Position numbers and translations under genes: made by a program. From Chitinophagaceae bacterium (lineage in GTDB: Bacteria; Bacteroidota; Bacteroidia; Chitinophagales; Chitinophagaceae), in NCBI GenBank assembly GCA_947447465.1, contig CANFKE010000007.1, positions 1 through 64,000 on the forward strand: DNA of 64,000 bases. The letters are read 5' to 3'. This document shows, piece by piece, positions 42,018 through 49,969 of this stretch (its first letter is position 1; each line of letters starts with the position of its first letter). The notes under the pieces were generated by a model. It saw only the letters and a list, made by a program, of their open reading frames with translations, was not told the origin of the DNA and made no database searches.

Positions 42018-43460
42018 TTAGCTACTCATTTGCTTCACTAATCCGCCCAGCTTTTTCAGGGCTTGTTCCACTTGCGGAGTCCATGGCATACCATAGCTAA
42101 GTCGCATGCAATTCTGATAGCGATCTTGCAGGGTGAACATAGTGCCGGGTGCAAAGCTGATATTGTGCTGCATTGCCTCCTGATATAATTGGTAGGTGTC
42201 TATGTGTTGCGCCAATTCCAGCCATAATATAAATCCCCCCTTTGGTGTGCTTAATTTGATGTCTTCGGGGAAATATTCTCCTATTGCACGAGTGAACTGA
42301 AGGCTGTTGGCATGGAGCGTTTGCCTTAGTTTGCGTAGGTGGTGTTCATATCTTCCGGTGGCCAGAAAACTGCCAATAGCGGCCTGTTGTGCTGTAGCGG
42401 AGGTAATGCTGTGATATAGCTTCAGACTTTTTACCTTATCGATATACTTGCCCGGAGCTACCCAGCCCACTCTATAGCCCGGTGCCAGTGTTTTAGAAAT
42501 AGAACTGCACCACAGTACATTACCTTCTTCATCAAAACTCTTGCAGGAGCGCGGTCGCTTATTACCAAAATAGACATCGCCATAGAGGTCGTCCTCAATG
42601 AGGGGTACGCCATGTTGGGCAAGCAGCTTTACCATAGCTTCCTTCTGTTCATCGGGCATGCAGTAGCCGGTGGGATTACTGAAATTGGTCACGAAAAAAC
42701 ATGCCTTTATATCATGTTTTTCCAACGCCTTTCTCATGTCATCCGGATCAACACCTGTGTCGGGGTGAGTGGGTAATTCCAAAACTTTCAGTCCTATGCT
42801 TTGTGCGAAACGTAGTACACCAAAATATACAGGGCTTTCTACTGCTATGGTATCTCCCGGTTTTGTAATGGCCTGTAGGCAATAGGAAATGGCATTCATA
42901 CAGCCCGCTGTAGTTACCAGATCATCGGCTTGTAAATGGCCACCCCAATGCATGCTCCAGCGTGCTACCTGCCTCCGTAATACTTCATTGCCCTGTATCT
43001 TTTCGTAAGAGGTGCCATTGGCAGGCAGGTCTCGTAAGGATTGTATCATTGCCTTGTTGAGCCTTGCCAGTGGCAGTATCTCGGGAGCAGGGATACTCAG
43101 CGAAAACCTTACTACCCCTTCCATGGCCAGATCATCATATACCTCTCCGATAATGGCCTCGACATTCTTGTTCTTGACTACCTGTATAGGGTCGCTTTTT
43201 TCTATTTTCCGTGGAAAGCGCGACGGATTAAAGCTCACGTAGTAGCCGCTTTGTGGTCTCGATTCTACAAGGCCCATGGCTTCAAGGTGGTAATATGCCT
43301 GCAGAATAGTGCTGACACTGATAGCGTGTTCTTTGCTCAAAAGCCTTACAGATGGTAGCTTATCGCCTATCTTCAGTACTTCATCCAGTATCTGTTTCTG
43401 AAATGTTTCAGCTATCTGCAGATACAAATGTTCGCTTTTCCCCTTAAAGACAATTTTCAT
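42018..43460 (-). CDS. MocR-type regulator (GntR HTH plus aminotransferase fold)
   Basis: 480 residues from the ATG at 43458-43460. N-terminal winged helix of the GntR type (about 8-72: LYLQIAETFQKQILDEVLKI, LSKEHAISVSTILQAYYHLE), linker, then a fold-type I aminotransferase domain (about 110-475) with the PLP lysine in SSISKTLAPGYRVGW and FFVTNFSNPTGYCMP. MocR proteins use PLP or an amino acid as effector. Divergent from the EamA exporter gene, with start codons about 90 bases apart, so that exporter is the likely target. Confidence 0.93.
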   Translation of the reverse strand: MKIVFKGKSEHLYLQIAETFQKQILDEVLKIGDKLPSVRLLSKEHAISVSTILQAYYHLEAMGLVESRPQSGYYVSFNPSRFPRKIEKSDPIQVVKNKNVEAIIGEVYDDLAMEGVVRFSLSIPAPEILPLARLNKAMIQSLRDLPANGTSYEKIQGNEVLRRQVARWSMHWGGHLQADDLVTTAGCMNAISYCLQAITKPGDTIAVESPVYFGVLRFAQSIGLKVLELPTHPDTGVDPDDMRKALEKHDIKACFFVTNFSNPTGYCMPDEQKEAMVKLLAQHGVPLIEDDLYGDVYFGNKRPRSCKSFDEEGNVLWCSSISKTLAPGYRVGWVAPGKYIDKVKSLKLYHSITSATAQQAAIGSFLATGRYEHHLRKLRQTLHANSLQFTRAIGEYFPEDIKLSTPKGGFILWLELAQHIDTYQLYQEAMQHNISFAPGTMFTLQDRYQNCMRLSYGMPWTPQVEQALKKLGGLVKQMSS

Positions 43461-43551
43461 AGGCTCAACTGTTATGGTCAAAAATACGAAAATTGTGTCT
43501 GTTTTATTTCGAAAAATGGTAGCACATTTGTATCGGAAAAACGATCACCTG

Positions 43552-44514
43552 ATGACACCCACTACCAAAGCGTATATAGCCCTTGTTTTTGTTTGCATAG
43601 TGTGGGGTACCACGTATCTTGCCTTAAGGGTAGGAGTGATGCATTATCCTGCGTTTTTATTCGCGGGTATGAGGCAGTTAGTATCAGGTATCGTATTGGT
43701 GATACTGGCGCTTGCTGCCAATAAGAATAAAGACATTTCCCGTAAGAATATACTGAGGCAAATGCTGGTAGGATTTCTGATGCTGACCGTTGGTAATGGC
43801 TGTGTTACCTGGGGAGAAAAGACAGTACCCAGTGGAGTGGCAGCGCTCATCTGCTCAGCTATGCCCATATTCGCAGTGTCGTTCAATCTGATGTCATCGC
43901 AGAAGGAGAAGTTCAATATTATGATCGGGGCAGGTATGCTGTTGGGTACAGTAGGCGTAGCGCTTATATTCAGGCAGAATCTGGCGGCATTGTCTGATAC
44001 GGGTTACCTGATGGGGATACTGGCTGTGCTGCTGGCAACCGCATCGTGGGGAATGGGCAGCATTGTGAATAAGAAGAATGTTAACCCGGTCAATCCGTTT
44101 TTCAATTCCGGTCTTCAATTGTTGTTCGGTGGCATATTCATGCTGATGATCAGCCCTGTAGCAGATGATCTGAGACATGTGGAACTATGGAACAAGGAAG
44201 GGCTGATGGCGTTGGTATATCTCATCATATTCGGGTCGGTACTCGGATACGGAGCTTATATGTATTGCCTCAGCAAATTGCCGGTGGGTATTGCTACTAT
44301 ATACGCCTATATCAACCCGTTGGTGGCAGTGGTGCTCGGTTATTTCGTATTAGGCGAAGAGTTGAATATCTATACCGGTCTTGCCTTTGCCACCATTGTT
44401 GGCAGCGTGTTCATGGTGAATAAAGGCTACCGTCAGCAACATAAAGAAGAACAAATAAATATAGATGATAAAGCCGCCGTTGCATTTCCAGAATCTGCAC
44501 CGGAGGGATCGTAA
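43552..44514 (+). CDS. EamA-family (DMT) exporter
   Basis: 320 residues from the ATG at 43552, which puts the first membrane helix (AYIALVFVCIVWGTTYLALR) at the N-terminus; the longer frame to 43474 overlaps the divergent regulator's upstream region. Ten membrane helices in two EamA repeats (about 10-140 and 155-290), with PLVAVVLGYFVLGEELNIYT as the typical end of the second. Exports small metabolites, often amino acids or related compounds. Followed by ilvE after 23 bases, so a link to branched-chain amino acids is plausible. Confidence 0.9.
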   Translation: MTPTTKAYIALVFVCIVWGTTYLALRVGVMHYPAFLFAGMRQLVSGIVLVILALAANKNKDISRKNILRQMLVGFLMLTVGNGCVTWGEKTVPSGVAALICSAMPIFAVSFNLMSSQKEKFNIMIGAGMLLGTVGVALIFRQNLAALSDTGYLMGILAVLLATASWGMGSIVNKKNVNPVNPFFNSGLQLLFGGIFMLMISPVADDLRHVELWNKEGLMALVYLIIFGSVLGYGAYMYCLSKLPVGIATIYAYINPLVAVVLGYFVLGEELNIYTGLAFATIVGSVFMVNKGYRQQHKEEQINIDDKAAVAFPESAPEGS

Positions 44515-44537
44515 ACAATTAATAAAAAGCTGATAAA

Positions 44538-45587
44538 ATGGAATACCCGATCTCAATTACCCCGCATACGGAAAGAACGGTAACGGATACCAAATCTATT
44601 CCTTTCGGTAAGGTGCCTACAGAGCACATGTTTACAGCAGAATACCGGGACGGCAAATGGCAGAATGCCCGCATCACTCCGTTTCATGATCTTACCTTGA
44701 GTCCTATGGCTTTGTGCTTGCATTACGGACAGACCGTATTTGAGGGAATGAAGGCATTTATGATGGAGGATGGTCGCATCAATATCTTCAGAATGGAGAA
44801 ACATTACGATCGTTTCAGCAGATCGTTGGACAGGATGTGTATGCCGCGTGTGCCGCAGGAATTATTTAATGAAGCGATGCATCAATTGGTGCAGTTGGAT
44901 AGTAAATGGGTGCCTGAAGAAGCTGACGGATCATTGTATCTGCGTCCGTTCATGATAGCTACAGAAGACAGAATAGGAGTAAAGATAGCCGACGAATATC
45001 TCTTCATGATAGTAGCATCTCCGGCATATCAGTATTATGCCAATCCGCTGAAGATAAAGGTGGAGACCCATTTTTCGAGAGCTGCTGATGGTGGTACAGG
45101 TATGGCCAAATGTGGCGGTAACTATGGCGGGGCATTCTATCCTACGCAGAAGGCTAAGGAAGAGGGCTATGATCAGGTATTGTGGACGGATAGTAAGACT
45201 CATCAGTTCATAGAAGAGTCAGGTACCATGAATGCCATGTTCTATATAGATGGAACATTGATCACTCCAGCTCTTTCGGGAAGTATATTGGATGGGGTTA
45301 CACGCAATTCATTGCTGGCATTGGCAAGAGAAAAGGGTATGAAGGTAGAGGAGCGTCCGCTGGCAGTGAAGGAGCTGAAGGATGCACTGGAAGCGGGTAA
45401 GCGCGTCGAAGCATTTGGTGCAGGCACTGCAGCAGTAATAGCACCTATAGCCTCTATCGCAATTGATGGTAAGGCTTATGACTGCTATGTAGGTGAAGAC
45501 GCGACCATGTTCTCTCTGAAGAAAGAACTGTATGACATACGCACCGGAATAGCACCTGATACCCATAAGTGGAATTACATTCTATAA
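44538..45587 (+). CDS. ilvE: Branched-chain amino acid aminotransferase
   Basis: 349 residues, class IV PLP enzyme (BCAT type II). Recognisable segments: LHYGQTVFEGMKAF, YLRPFMIATEDRIGV, MAKCGGNYGGAF with the PLP lysine, GYDQVLWTD, ESGTMNAMFYIDG and LDGVTRNSLLALA. It exchanges amino groups between Leu, Ile or Val and 2-oxoglutarate. It lies in an apparent operon after the EamA exporter. Confidence 0.95.
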   Translation: MEYPISITPHTERTVTDTKSIPFGKVPTEHMFTAEYRDGKWQNARITPFHDLTLSPMALCLHYGQTVFEGMKAFMMEDGRINIFRMEKHYDRFSRSLDRMCMPRVPQELFNEAMHQLVQLDSKWVPEEADGSLYLRPFMIATEDRIGVKIADEYLFMIVASPAYQYYANPLKIKVETHFSRAADGGTGMAKCGGNYGGAFYPTQKAKEEGYDQVLWTDSKTHQFIEESGTMNAMFYIDGTLITPALSGSILDGVTRNSLLALAREKGMKVEERPLAVKELKDALEAGKRVEAFGAGTAAVIAPIASIAIDGKAYDCYVGEDATMFSLKKELYDIRTGIAPDTHKWNYIL

Positions 45588-45642
45588 GTAAAAAGCTAAA
45601 TGCAGGTGAGATAGGCGTTAGTGCTTTAAATCAATATTGATC

Positions 45643-46116
45643 ATGAACAATAACACACAGGTATCTATTAACTACAATGGTTATCTGATCACTACAGATA
45701 AGTCACTGATGTTTCCGGCAGATGTACATGAATGGTTATCGAAGGTATCGTATTGGGCCAAAAATATCCCTTACGATACCTTTTTGCGTTCATTCGATAA
45801 CTCATTCTGTATAGGTGCGGTGAAGGATGAACGGCAGGTGGCTTATGCGAGGCTGGTGACAGATTATGCCACCTTCGGCTACCTGGCAGATGTATATGTA
45901 CTGGAACAACACAGAGGCAGAGGCATCAGCAAGGTAATGATGGAGGAATTGTTTGGGCTAGATTGGGTGAAGCAACTCCGCAGGTTGATGCTAGCTACGC
46001 TTGATGCGCACGGACTCTACGAACAGGTTGGATTTAACTCACCTGTTTTCCCGGGAAGGATAATGGAGATAACGCGCCCCAATATCTACGGGGATATGGA
46101 AAATCCGTGCAGGTGA
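45643..46116 (+). CDS. GNAT-family N-acetyltransferase
   Basis: 157 residues from the ATG at 45643. GNAT core: SFCIGAVKDERQVAYARLVT, YLADVYVLEQHRGRGISKVM (the RGRGIS pyrophosphate loop is a perfect RxxGxG/A match) and LYEQVGFNSP. Resembles small acetyltransferases of the YhhY/Ysnx type; the substrate is unknown. About 55 bases after ilvE. Confidence 0.88.
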   Translation: MNNNTQVSINYNGYLITTDKSLMFPADVHEWLSKVSYWAKNIPYDTFLRSFDNSFCIGAVKDERQVAYARLVTDYATFGYLADVYVLEQHRGRGISKVMMEELFGLDWVKQLRRLMLATLDAHGLYEQVGFNSPVFPGRIMEITRPNIYGDMENPCR

Positions 46117-46257
46117 GGCTTCATCCCGACATCTGGCCGGTTATCATTGAGGTATAGGAAGCCGCGCAGAAGCGATAGATATGAGCCAAAGGGTAACAAT
46201 GGAACTATAATTATACTTTCTATTTACTAAATACTATCTACTAAAGACCAACCGATC

Positions 46258-46818
46258 ATGAACTACTTAGAGAGTGCCAACAGGCAATTTAAAATGTACA
46301 AACAACTGGGTGAAAAGGCGATGTCCCAGATGAGTGATGAAGCATTGAACTGGCAGTCGAATGAGGACAGTAATAGTGCTGCTATGGTGGTGAAACACTT
46401 GTGGGGCAATATGATGAGCCGCTGGACCGACTTCCTGACGACAGATGGGGAAAAGCCATGGCGACAGCGCGATGCGGAGTTTGATAATGATGTGAAAGGC
46501 AGGGAAGCATTGTTGGCCAAATGGGAAGAAGGATGGCAATGTCTGTTCCATGCGTTGAACAGTATTACAGACAATGACCTGGATAAGATCATCTACATTC
46601 GTAATGAAGGGCATACCATATTAGAGGCCATCAACAGGCAGATATCGCATTATAGTTATCATGTAGGGCAGATCGTTTACATTGCCAAGCTATGCAGCAA
46701 TAACAATTGGAACAGCCTCTCCATACCTCGTAATCAGTCAGCAAATTACAATGCCGGTAAGTTTGCACAAGAGAAAGGTACACGACACTTTACTGATGAC
46801 TTTATAGATAAAAAATAG
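46258..46818 (+). CDS. DinB-like/DUF1572 four-helix protein
   Basis: 186 residues. The pattern SAAMVVKHLWGNMMSRWTDF, a central ITDNDLDKII and INRQISHYSYHVGQIVYIAK carries the spaced His residues (metal ligands) of the DinB/YfiT-like fold, specifically DUF1572. Family members are metal-binding; several are bacillithiol-linked transferases, but for DUF1572 the role is unknown. Confidence 0.85.
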   Translation: MNYLESANRQFKMYKQLGEKAMSQMSDEALNWQSNEDSNSAAMVVKHLWGNMMSRWTDFLTTDGEKPWRQRDAEFDNDVKGREALLAKWEEGWQCLFHALNSITDNDLDKIIYIRNEGHTILEAINRQISHYSYHVGQIVYIAKLCSNNNWNSLSIPRNQSANYNAGKFAQEKGTRHFTDDFIDKK

Positions 46819-46833
46819 TCAACCTTTCTTTTG

Positions 46834-46841
46834 TACCTTTG
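46834..46841 (+). promoter_or_regulatory. -7 promoter element of the secreted-protein pair
   Basis: TACCTTTG (perfect), 14 bases before the ATG at 46856. It also overlaps the GTG at 46841, which shows that GTG is not the true start. Confidence 0.6.
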
Positions 46842-46855
46842 TGCAAACGAAATTA

Positions 46856-47296
46856 ATGAGCAGGTTTTTACTATTCGTATTGATCATTTCTGCTTTGGGA
46901 CAAACTACTTTTGCTCAGGGCTTTATTATATCCGGTAGGGTAGTAGATAAGGACAACAGGCCAGTGAAAAAGGCTTTGGTACAGGCTGTAGGCGCAGAGT
47001 ATATGGGATTTGCCACTACCAATGATGATGGACTTTACTTTACAGCAGCAGTGCCTGCCGGCAAATATGAAGTGATCGTAAAAGTAGATACTATACCCTA
47101 CATCACTAAAATGGATATTGCACCAACCGACCCTCAAAAACGTTTTTATAATTTCAGGCTGAAAGACAAGAAAGCTGAGCTGACCAAGACCGACAAAGAT
47201 GTATTTATGGAGTCGGCATTCAATAAGTTAAGAAGCGGATCTGATAACTTCCCTGAGCCGAAAAGGCAAGGGACCATCAGGATAAGAAAACGGTAG
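46856..47296 (+). CDS. Secreted carboxypeptidase-regulatory-like protein, paralogue 1
   Basis: 146 residues from the ATG at 46856. Signal peptide (LLFVLIISALGQTTFAQ) then one CarboxypepD_reg-like beta-sandwich (FIISGRVVDKDNRPVKKALV, DDGLYFTAAVPAGKYEVIVK) and a basic C-terminal tail with the conserved KTDKDVFMESAFNKL. Such domains usually sit at the start of TonB receptors; here it stands alone. It is a tandem relative of the next gene. Confidence 0.78.
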   Translation: MSRFLLFVLIISALGQTTFAQGFIISGRVVDKDNRPVKKALVQAVGAEYMGFATTNDDGLYFTAAVPAGKYEVIVKVDTIPYITKMDIAPTDPQKRFYNFRLKDKKAELTKTDKDVFMESAFNKLRSGSDNFPEPKRQGTIRIRKR

Positions 47297-47335
47297 AGAT
47301 TGACTTACTCTCTTCCTCATGTAAAAACATCTGCC

Positions 47336-47809
47336 ATGAAAAGGCTCATATTTCTTCTGCTGATTATCTGCACATTGGTGCAATGTGCCCGGGCACAACA
47401 GGGTTTCATATTATCGGGGCAGGTAACTGATGCTGATAACAAGCCTGTAAAGAATGCGGGAATAAAAGTTGTAGGTAAGCAGCCCCCGGCAATGGTCAAT
47501 ACTAATAAGTACGGGTTATATCAGGCATATGGATTGCAGTGGGGAAGTTATGAAGTGACCATACTTGCAGGTGATAAGGTCTATGTAGGTAAAGTGATCA
47601 TCAAGCCATCAGACCCTGTGAAAAGGTACTATAATTTTAAGCTGCAGGGTAAGAACGCAGTATTGACAGTGACTGATAAGGATATGTTTCGTGAGGCAGT
47701 TATGAAGGCTGTAAAAGATGACCCTGACAGTCGTATAGATATGCCCAAGGATAGCAAGTTTTACGAATACAGGAACACTGGTGATGAGAAAGACAAACCG
47801 GTGAAGTAA
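47336..47809 (+). CDS. Secreted carboxypeptidase-regulatory-like protein, paralogue 2
   Basis: 157 residues from the ATG at 47336. Same layout as its upstream neighbour: signal peptide (LIFLLLIICTLVQCARAQ), GFILSGQVTDADNKPVKNAG, YGLYQAYGLQWGSYEVTILA, the DPVKRYYNFKLQ segment matching DPQKRFYNFRL in the first, and TVTDKDMFREAVMKAV. Clearly a tandem duplicate diverged to low identity. Gap of 39 bases; probably one operon. Confidence 0.78.
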   Translation: MKRLIFLLLIICTLVQCARAQQGFILSGQVTDADNKPVKNAGIKVVGKQPPAMVNTNKYGLYQAYGLQWGSYEVTILAGDKVYVGKVIIKPSDPVKRYYNFKLQGKNAVLTVTDKDMFREAVMKAVKDDPDSRIDMPKDSKFYEYRNTGDEKDKPVK

Positions 47810-47823
47810 TAGATAGCTTTAGT

Positions 47824-48348
47824 TTACCGAAATTTCAATTTTTCGCTCCATACTACATTGTTAGGGCTATTCTTTATCCTGTCATGGAAACGGGTAATAT
47901 TATCTTGCTCAGCAATGGGTTCAACCCAAATAAATCCAATCCTGAAGGTAGTAGTGTCATCCCAACCCGTCAGTTGTTGAACATCTACATCGTATTCATG
48001 AGAGCTGCCGGGAGCAATAGAATAACAGAGTATGCCGTTTTTATAACAGTTGTTTCTATTGAGTATGCCAGCTTTTTTATGGTTGGTAGTAAATGCATCT
48101 GCAAAGCTGCAGCTAGCGTTGATAAAGTAGATTGTGTCTGATCCTTTGTTAGTGATTAATGCATGGTAAGAGTAGTATCTGCCATAGTATTTGTCTGCCC
48201 ATTTGCCGGTGTAGGTAAGTGTGAGTTGCAGGTTTGGTTCATGGCAATACAATCTTATAAAAGAAGTACAAAAGATCATGGATGCCACAAGTAGCCAAAA
48301 TATAAGGGCAATGGTGAAGCGTTGTTTTATTGTGGGGATGAGTAGCAT
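47824..48348 (-). CDS. Hypothetical membrane-anchored protein
   Basis: 174 residues: one N-terminal membrane helix (ALIFWLLVASMIFCTSFI, about 14-31) and an exported beta-rich domain containing LTYTGKWADKYYGRYYSYHA and ALITNKGSDTIYFINASCSF, reminiscent of Ig-like folds that track unpaired backbone. No family recognised. Twelve bases downstream of the next minus-strand gene, so co-transcribed. Confidence 0.65.
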   Translation of the reverse strand: MLLIPTIKQRFTIALIFWLLVASMIFCTSFIRLYCHEPNLQLTLTYTGKWADKYYGRYYSYHALITNKGSDTIYFINASCSFADAFTTNHKKAGILNRNNCYKNGILCYSIAPGSSHEYDVDVQQLTGWDDTTTFRIGFIWVEPIAEQDNITRFHDRIKNSPNNVVWSEKLKFR

Positions 48349-48359
48349 ACAGTGATGTC

Positions 48360-49070
48360 TTAATCATTCTTGTAAAACACCATCGCCCTCTTTATCAGAT
48401 CCAGCTTTACAATGCCACCTCGCATACCTATAAACACATTCTCGTCATCAAAGGCTGCTATGGAGTTGGGGTATAGGCCGGCCCAGAAGGTTTGTTTAAA
48501 GATGGTCTCGTTTTTGAAATTATTGACGATGTAAAAGCTGCTGTAGCCAGCTATAAGTAGTTGGTCTTTATAAATAGCAAGGGCTTCGGGTGCGTCGTCA
48601 AAATCGAGTAGTTGCTTATAAGTGAAATGAGCGCCATCCCTGCTCAACTCATAAAGAGCACCTCTATTGATAGACATATGGGTGAGCCCTTCTATAAAGT
48701 AGATCTTATTATGTAAGGTAAAGATGAAAAGGACGTTGCCTGTTTTTATCTCTACGGGTTGTTGGGAGTTATCATCGGGGGTAAAAGTGAGTGAGCCTCC
48801 GAATTCGCCGTAGTTAACACCTTTTAAAATGCCACCTGAAATGCTGAGGTGTGTCCAGTTCATTGGTCTGGCATGTTTTATCTCCAACGCACCTTCAAGG
48901 TTCCTTACCCTGAATTCTTTGTTGCTGGCATTGAGCCTGTGCCATGCTTTACTTGGGGTCGCTGGTGGTCGTGTTTCTACAAATCTGGATGGTACTTTTA
49001 TAGATCTTTGCGCATAGGAAGGCGTGGTGAACAGTAATGCAAGAATTATGTACATAAAAACATTCTTCAT
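48360..49070 (-). CDS. Secreted beta-propeller-like protein
   Basis: 236 residues with signal peptide (VFMYIILALLFTTPSYAQ). Repeated short strands such as VLFIFTLHNKIYFIEGLTHM, ALAIYKDQLLIAGYSSFYIV and SIAAFDDENVFIGMRGGIVK look like blades of a small propeller. No family named. First gene of a two-gene minus-strand unit. Confidence 0.65.
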   Translation of the reverse strand: MKNVFMYIILALLFTTPSYAQRSIKVPSRFVETRPPATPSKAWHRLNASNKEFRVRNLEGALEIKHARPMNWTHLSISGGILKGVNYGEFGGSLTFTPDDNSQQPVEIKTGNVLFIFTLHNKIYFIEGLTHMSINRGALYELSRDGAHFTYKQLLDFDDAPEALAIYKDQLLIAGYSSFYIVNNFKNETIFKQTFWAGLYPNSIAAFDDENVFIGMRGGIVKLDLIKRAMVFYKND

Positions 49071-49087
49071 TCAGGTTGCTTATTTAG

Positions 49088-49160
49088 ACGTTCGATACCT
49101 TCGGCATCGTCTCCAGTTATTTACTTGGTTTACTATAGACATGTGATGCCTTCAGCATCA
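49088..49160. repeat. Pair of REP-like palindromes
   Basis: Two similar hairpins about 50 bases apart: GAT-ACC-TTC-GGC-ATC (49094-49108, one mismatch) and TGATGC-CTTCA-GCATCA (49144-49160). Both keep the GAT.CCTTC.GCATC pattern of repetitive extragenic palindromes seen in Bacteroidota genomes. They lie between minus-strand genes. Confidence 0.5.
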
Positions 49161-49190
49161 TTACATTTTAGTGTTCAATATTATTTCAAT

Positions 49191-49254
49191 AGAGCGAGAG
49201 CGGAGGAAGGAGTGCGAAAGCTACCGCTCTCCGCTCCACGCTCTTTCGCACTCC
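49191..49254. repeat. Crossing inverted repeats after the marC-like gene
   Basis: AGAGCG (49191-49196) plus GAGCGGAG (49198-49205) pair with CTCCGCTC (49229-49236) plus CGCTCT (49239-49244), while GGAGTGCGAAAG (49209-49220) pairs with 49243-49254. The two helices interleave and touch at 49243-49244, a pseudoknot-like or mutually exclusive layout. Placed exactly at the 3' end of the minus-strand marC-like gene. Confidence 0.6.
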
Positions 49255-49850
49255 TATACGTGCATCACCCCAAGGTTGGTCCTGAATATCTTTACAGCGA
49301 TGGCCAGAAGAATTACCCCAAAAAATTTACGGATGACTGCTATACCTGATGGTCCCAGCATACGCTCCAGAAAATTGACAGAGCGCAAGGTGATAAACAC
49401 AATGATGAGGTTGATAAGTATGGCTATAAGAATGTTGTAAGACTCATAGGCTGCTTTAAGCGACATGACCGTAGTTAGCGTACCCGATCCTGCTATGAGC
49501 GGAAAGGCCACAGGTACAAGGGTGCTTGTCTTTGCATTTTCGTCATGCTTGAAAATATCCAAACCAAGCACCATTTCTAGCCCCAGAATGAAGATGACTA
49601 TAGAACCCGCTATGGCGAAGGATTTAATGTCGAGTCCCATAAATTGGAGCATCTGTTCGCCTATCAGAAAGAAAGCCAGCATTAGTCCGCCCGATACCGA
49701 TGTGGCGAGCAAGGCATTGATGTCACCCATTTTCTTTTTGATGCCGATAATTACGGGTAGTGACCCTAATATGTCTATTACCGCAAACAGGGTGAATGTT
49801 ACGGTCACGATCTCCTTTATGTCGTCTTTGTTGAGCCAGATGGAATTCAT
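49254..49850 (-). CDS. MarC-family integral membrane protein
   Basis: 198 residues from the ATG at 49848-49850 (an upstream start at 49886 adds 12 residues of no membrane character). Six membrane helices and MarC-type segments TLFAVIDILGSLPVIIGIKK, FAIAGSIVIFILGLEMVLG, VPVAFPLIAGSGTLTTVMSL. The family was annotated as NAAT transporters or MarC; substrate unproven. Monocistronic. Confidence 0.9.
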   Translation of the reverse strand: MNSIWLNKDDIKEIVTVTFTLFAVIDILGSLPVIIGIKKKMGDINALLATSVSGGLMLAFFLIGEQMLQFMGLDIKSFAIAGSIVIFILGLEMVLGLDIFKHDENAKTSTLVPVAFPLIAGSGTLTTVMSLKAAYESYNILIAILINLIIVFITLRSVNFLERMLGPSGIAVIRKFFGVILLAIAVKIFRTNLGVMHV

Positions 49851-49922
49851 GGGAGTAAAGTTATATATAGTTGAACAGATTGGCACGTCTCAAAGGGGTG
49901 CCACATCTAGGTGCGGTACATC

Positions 49923-49953
49923 TTTGAGCATAACTGTAAGTTACCTATTTTTG
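49923..49953 (+). promoter_or_regulatory. Promoter of pepT
   Basis: TTTG at 49923-49926, 19-base spacer, TATTTTTG at 49946-49953: the best -33/-7 match in the window. ATG 16 bases later. Confidence 0.75.
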
Positions 49954-49969
49954 CCACTCAAACATACAA

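Noticed and set aside
46841..46855. GTG start for the first carboxypeptidase-regulatory protein
   Set aside because: The GTG overlaps the promoter element TACCTTTG; transcription would start downstream of it.
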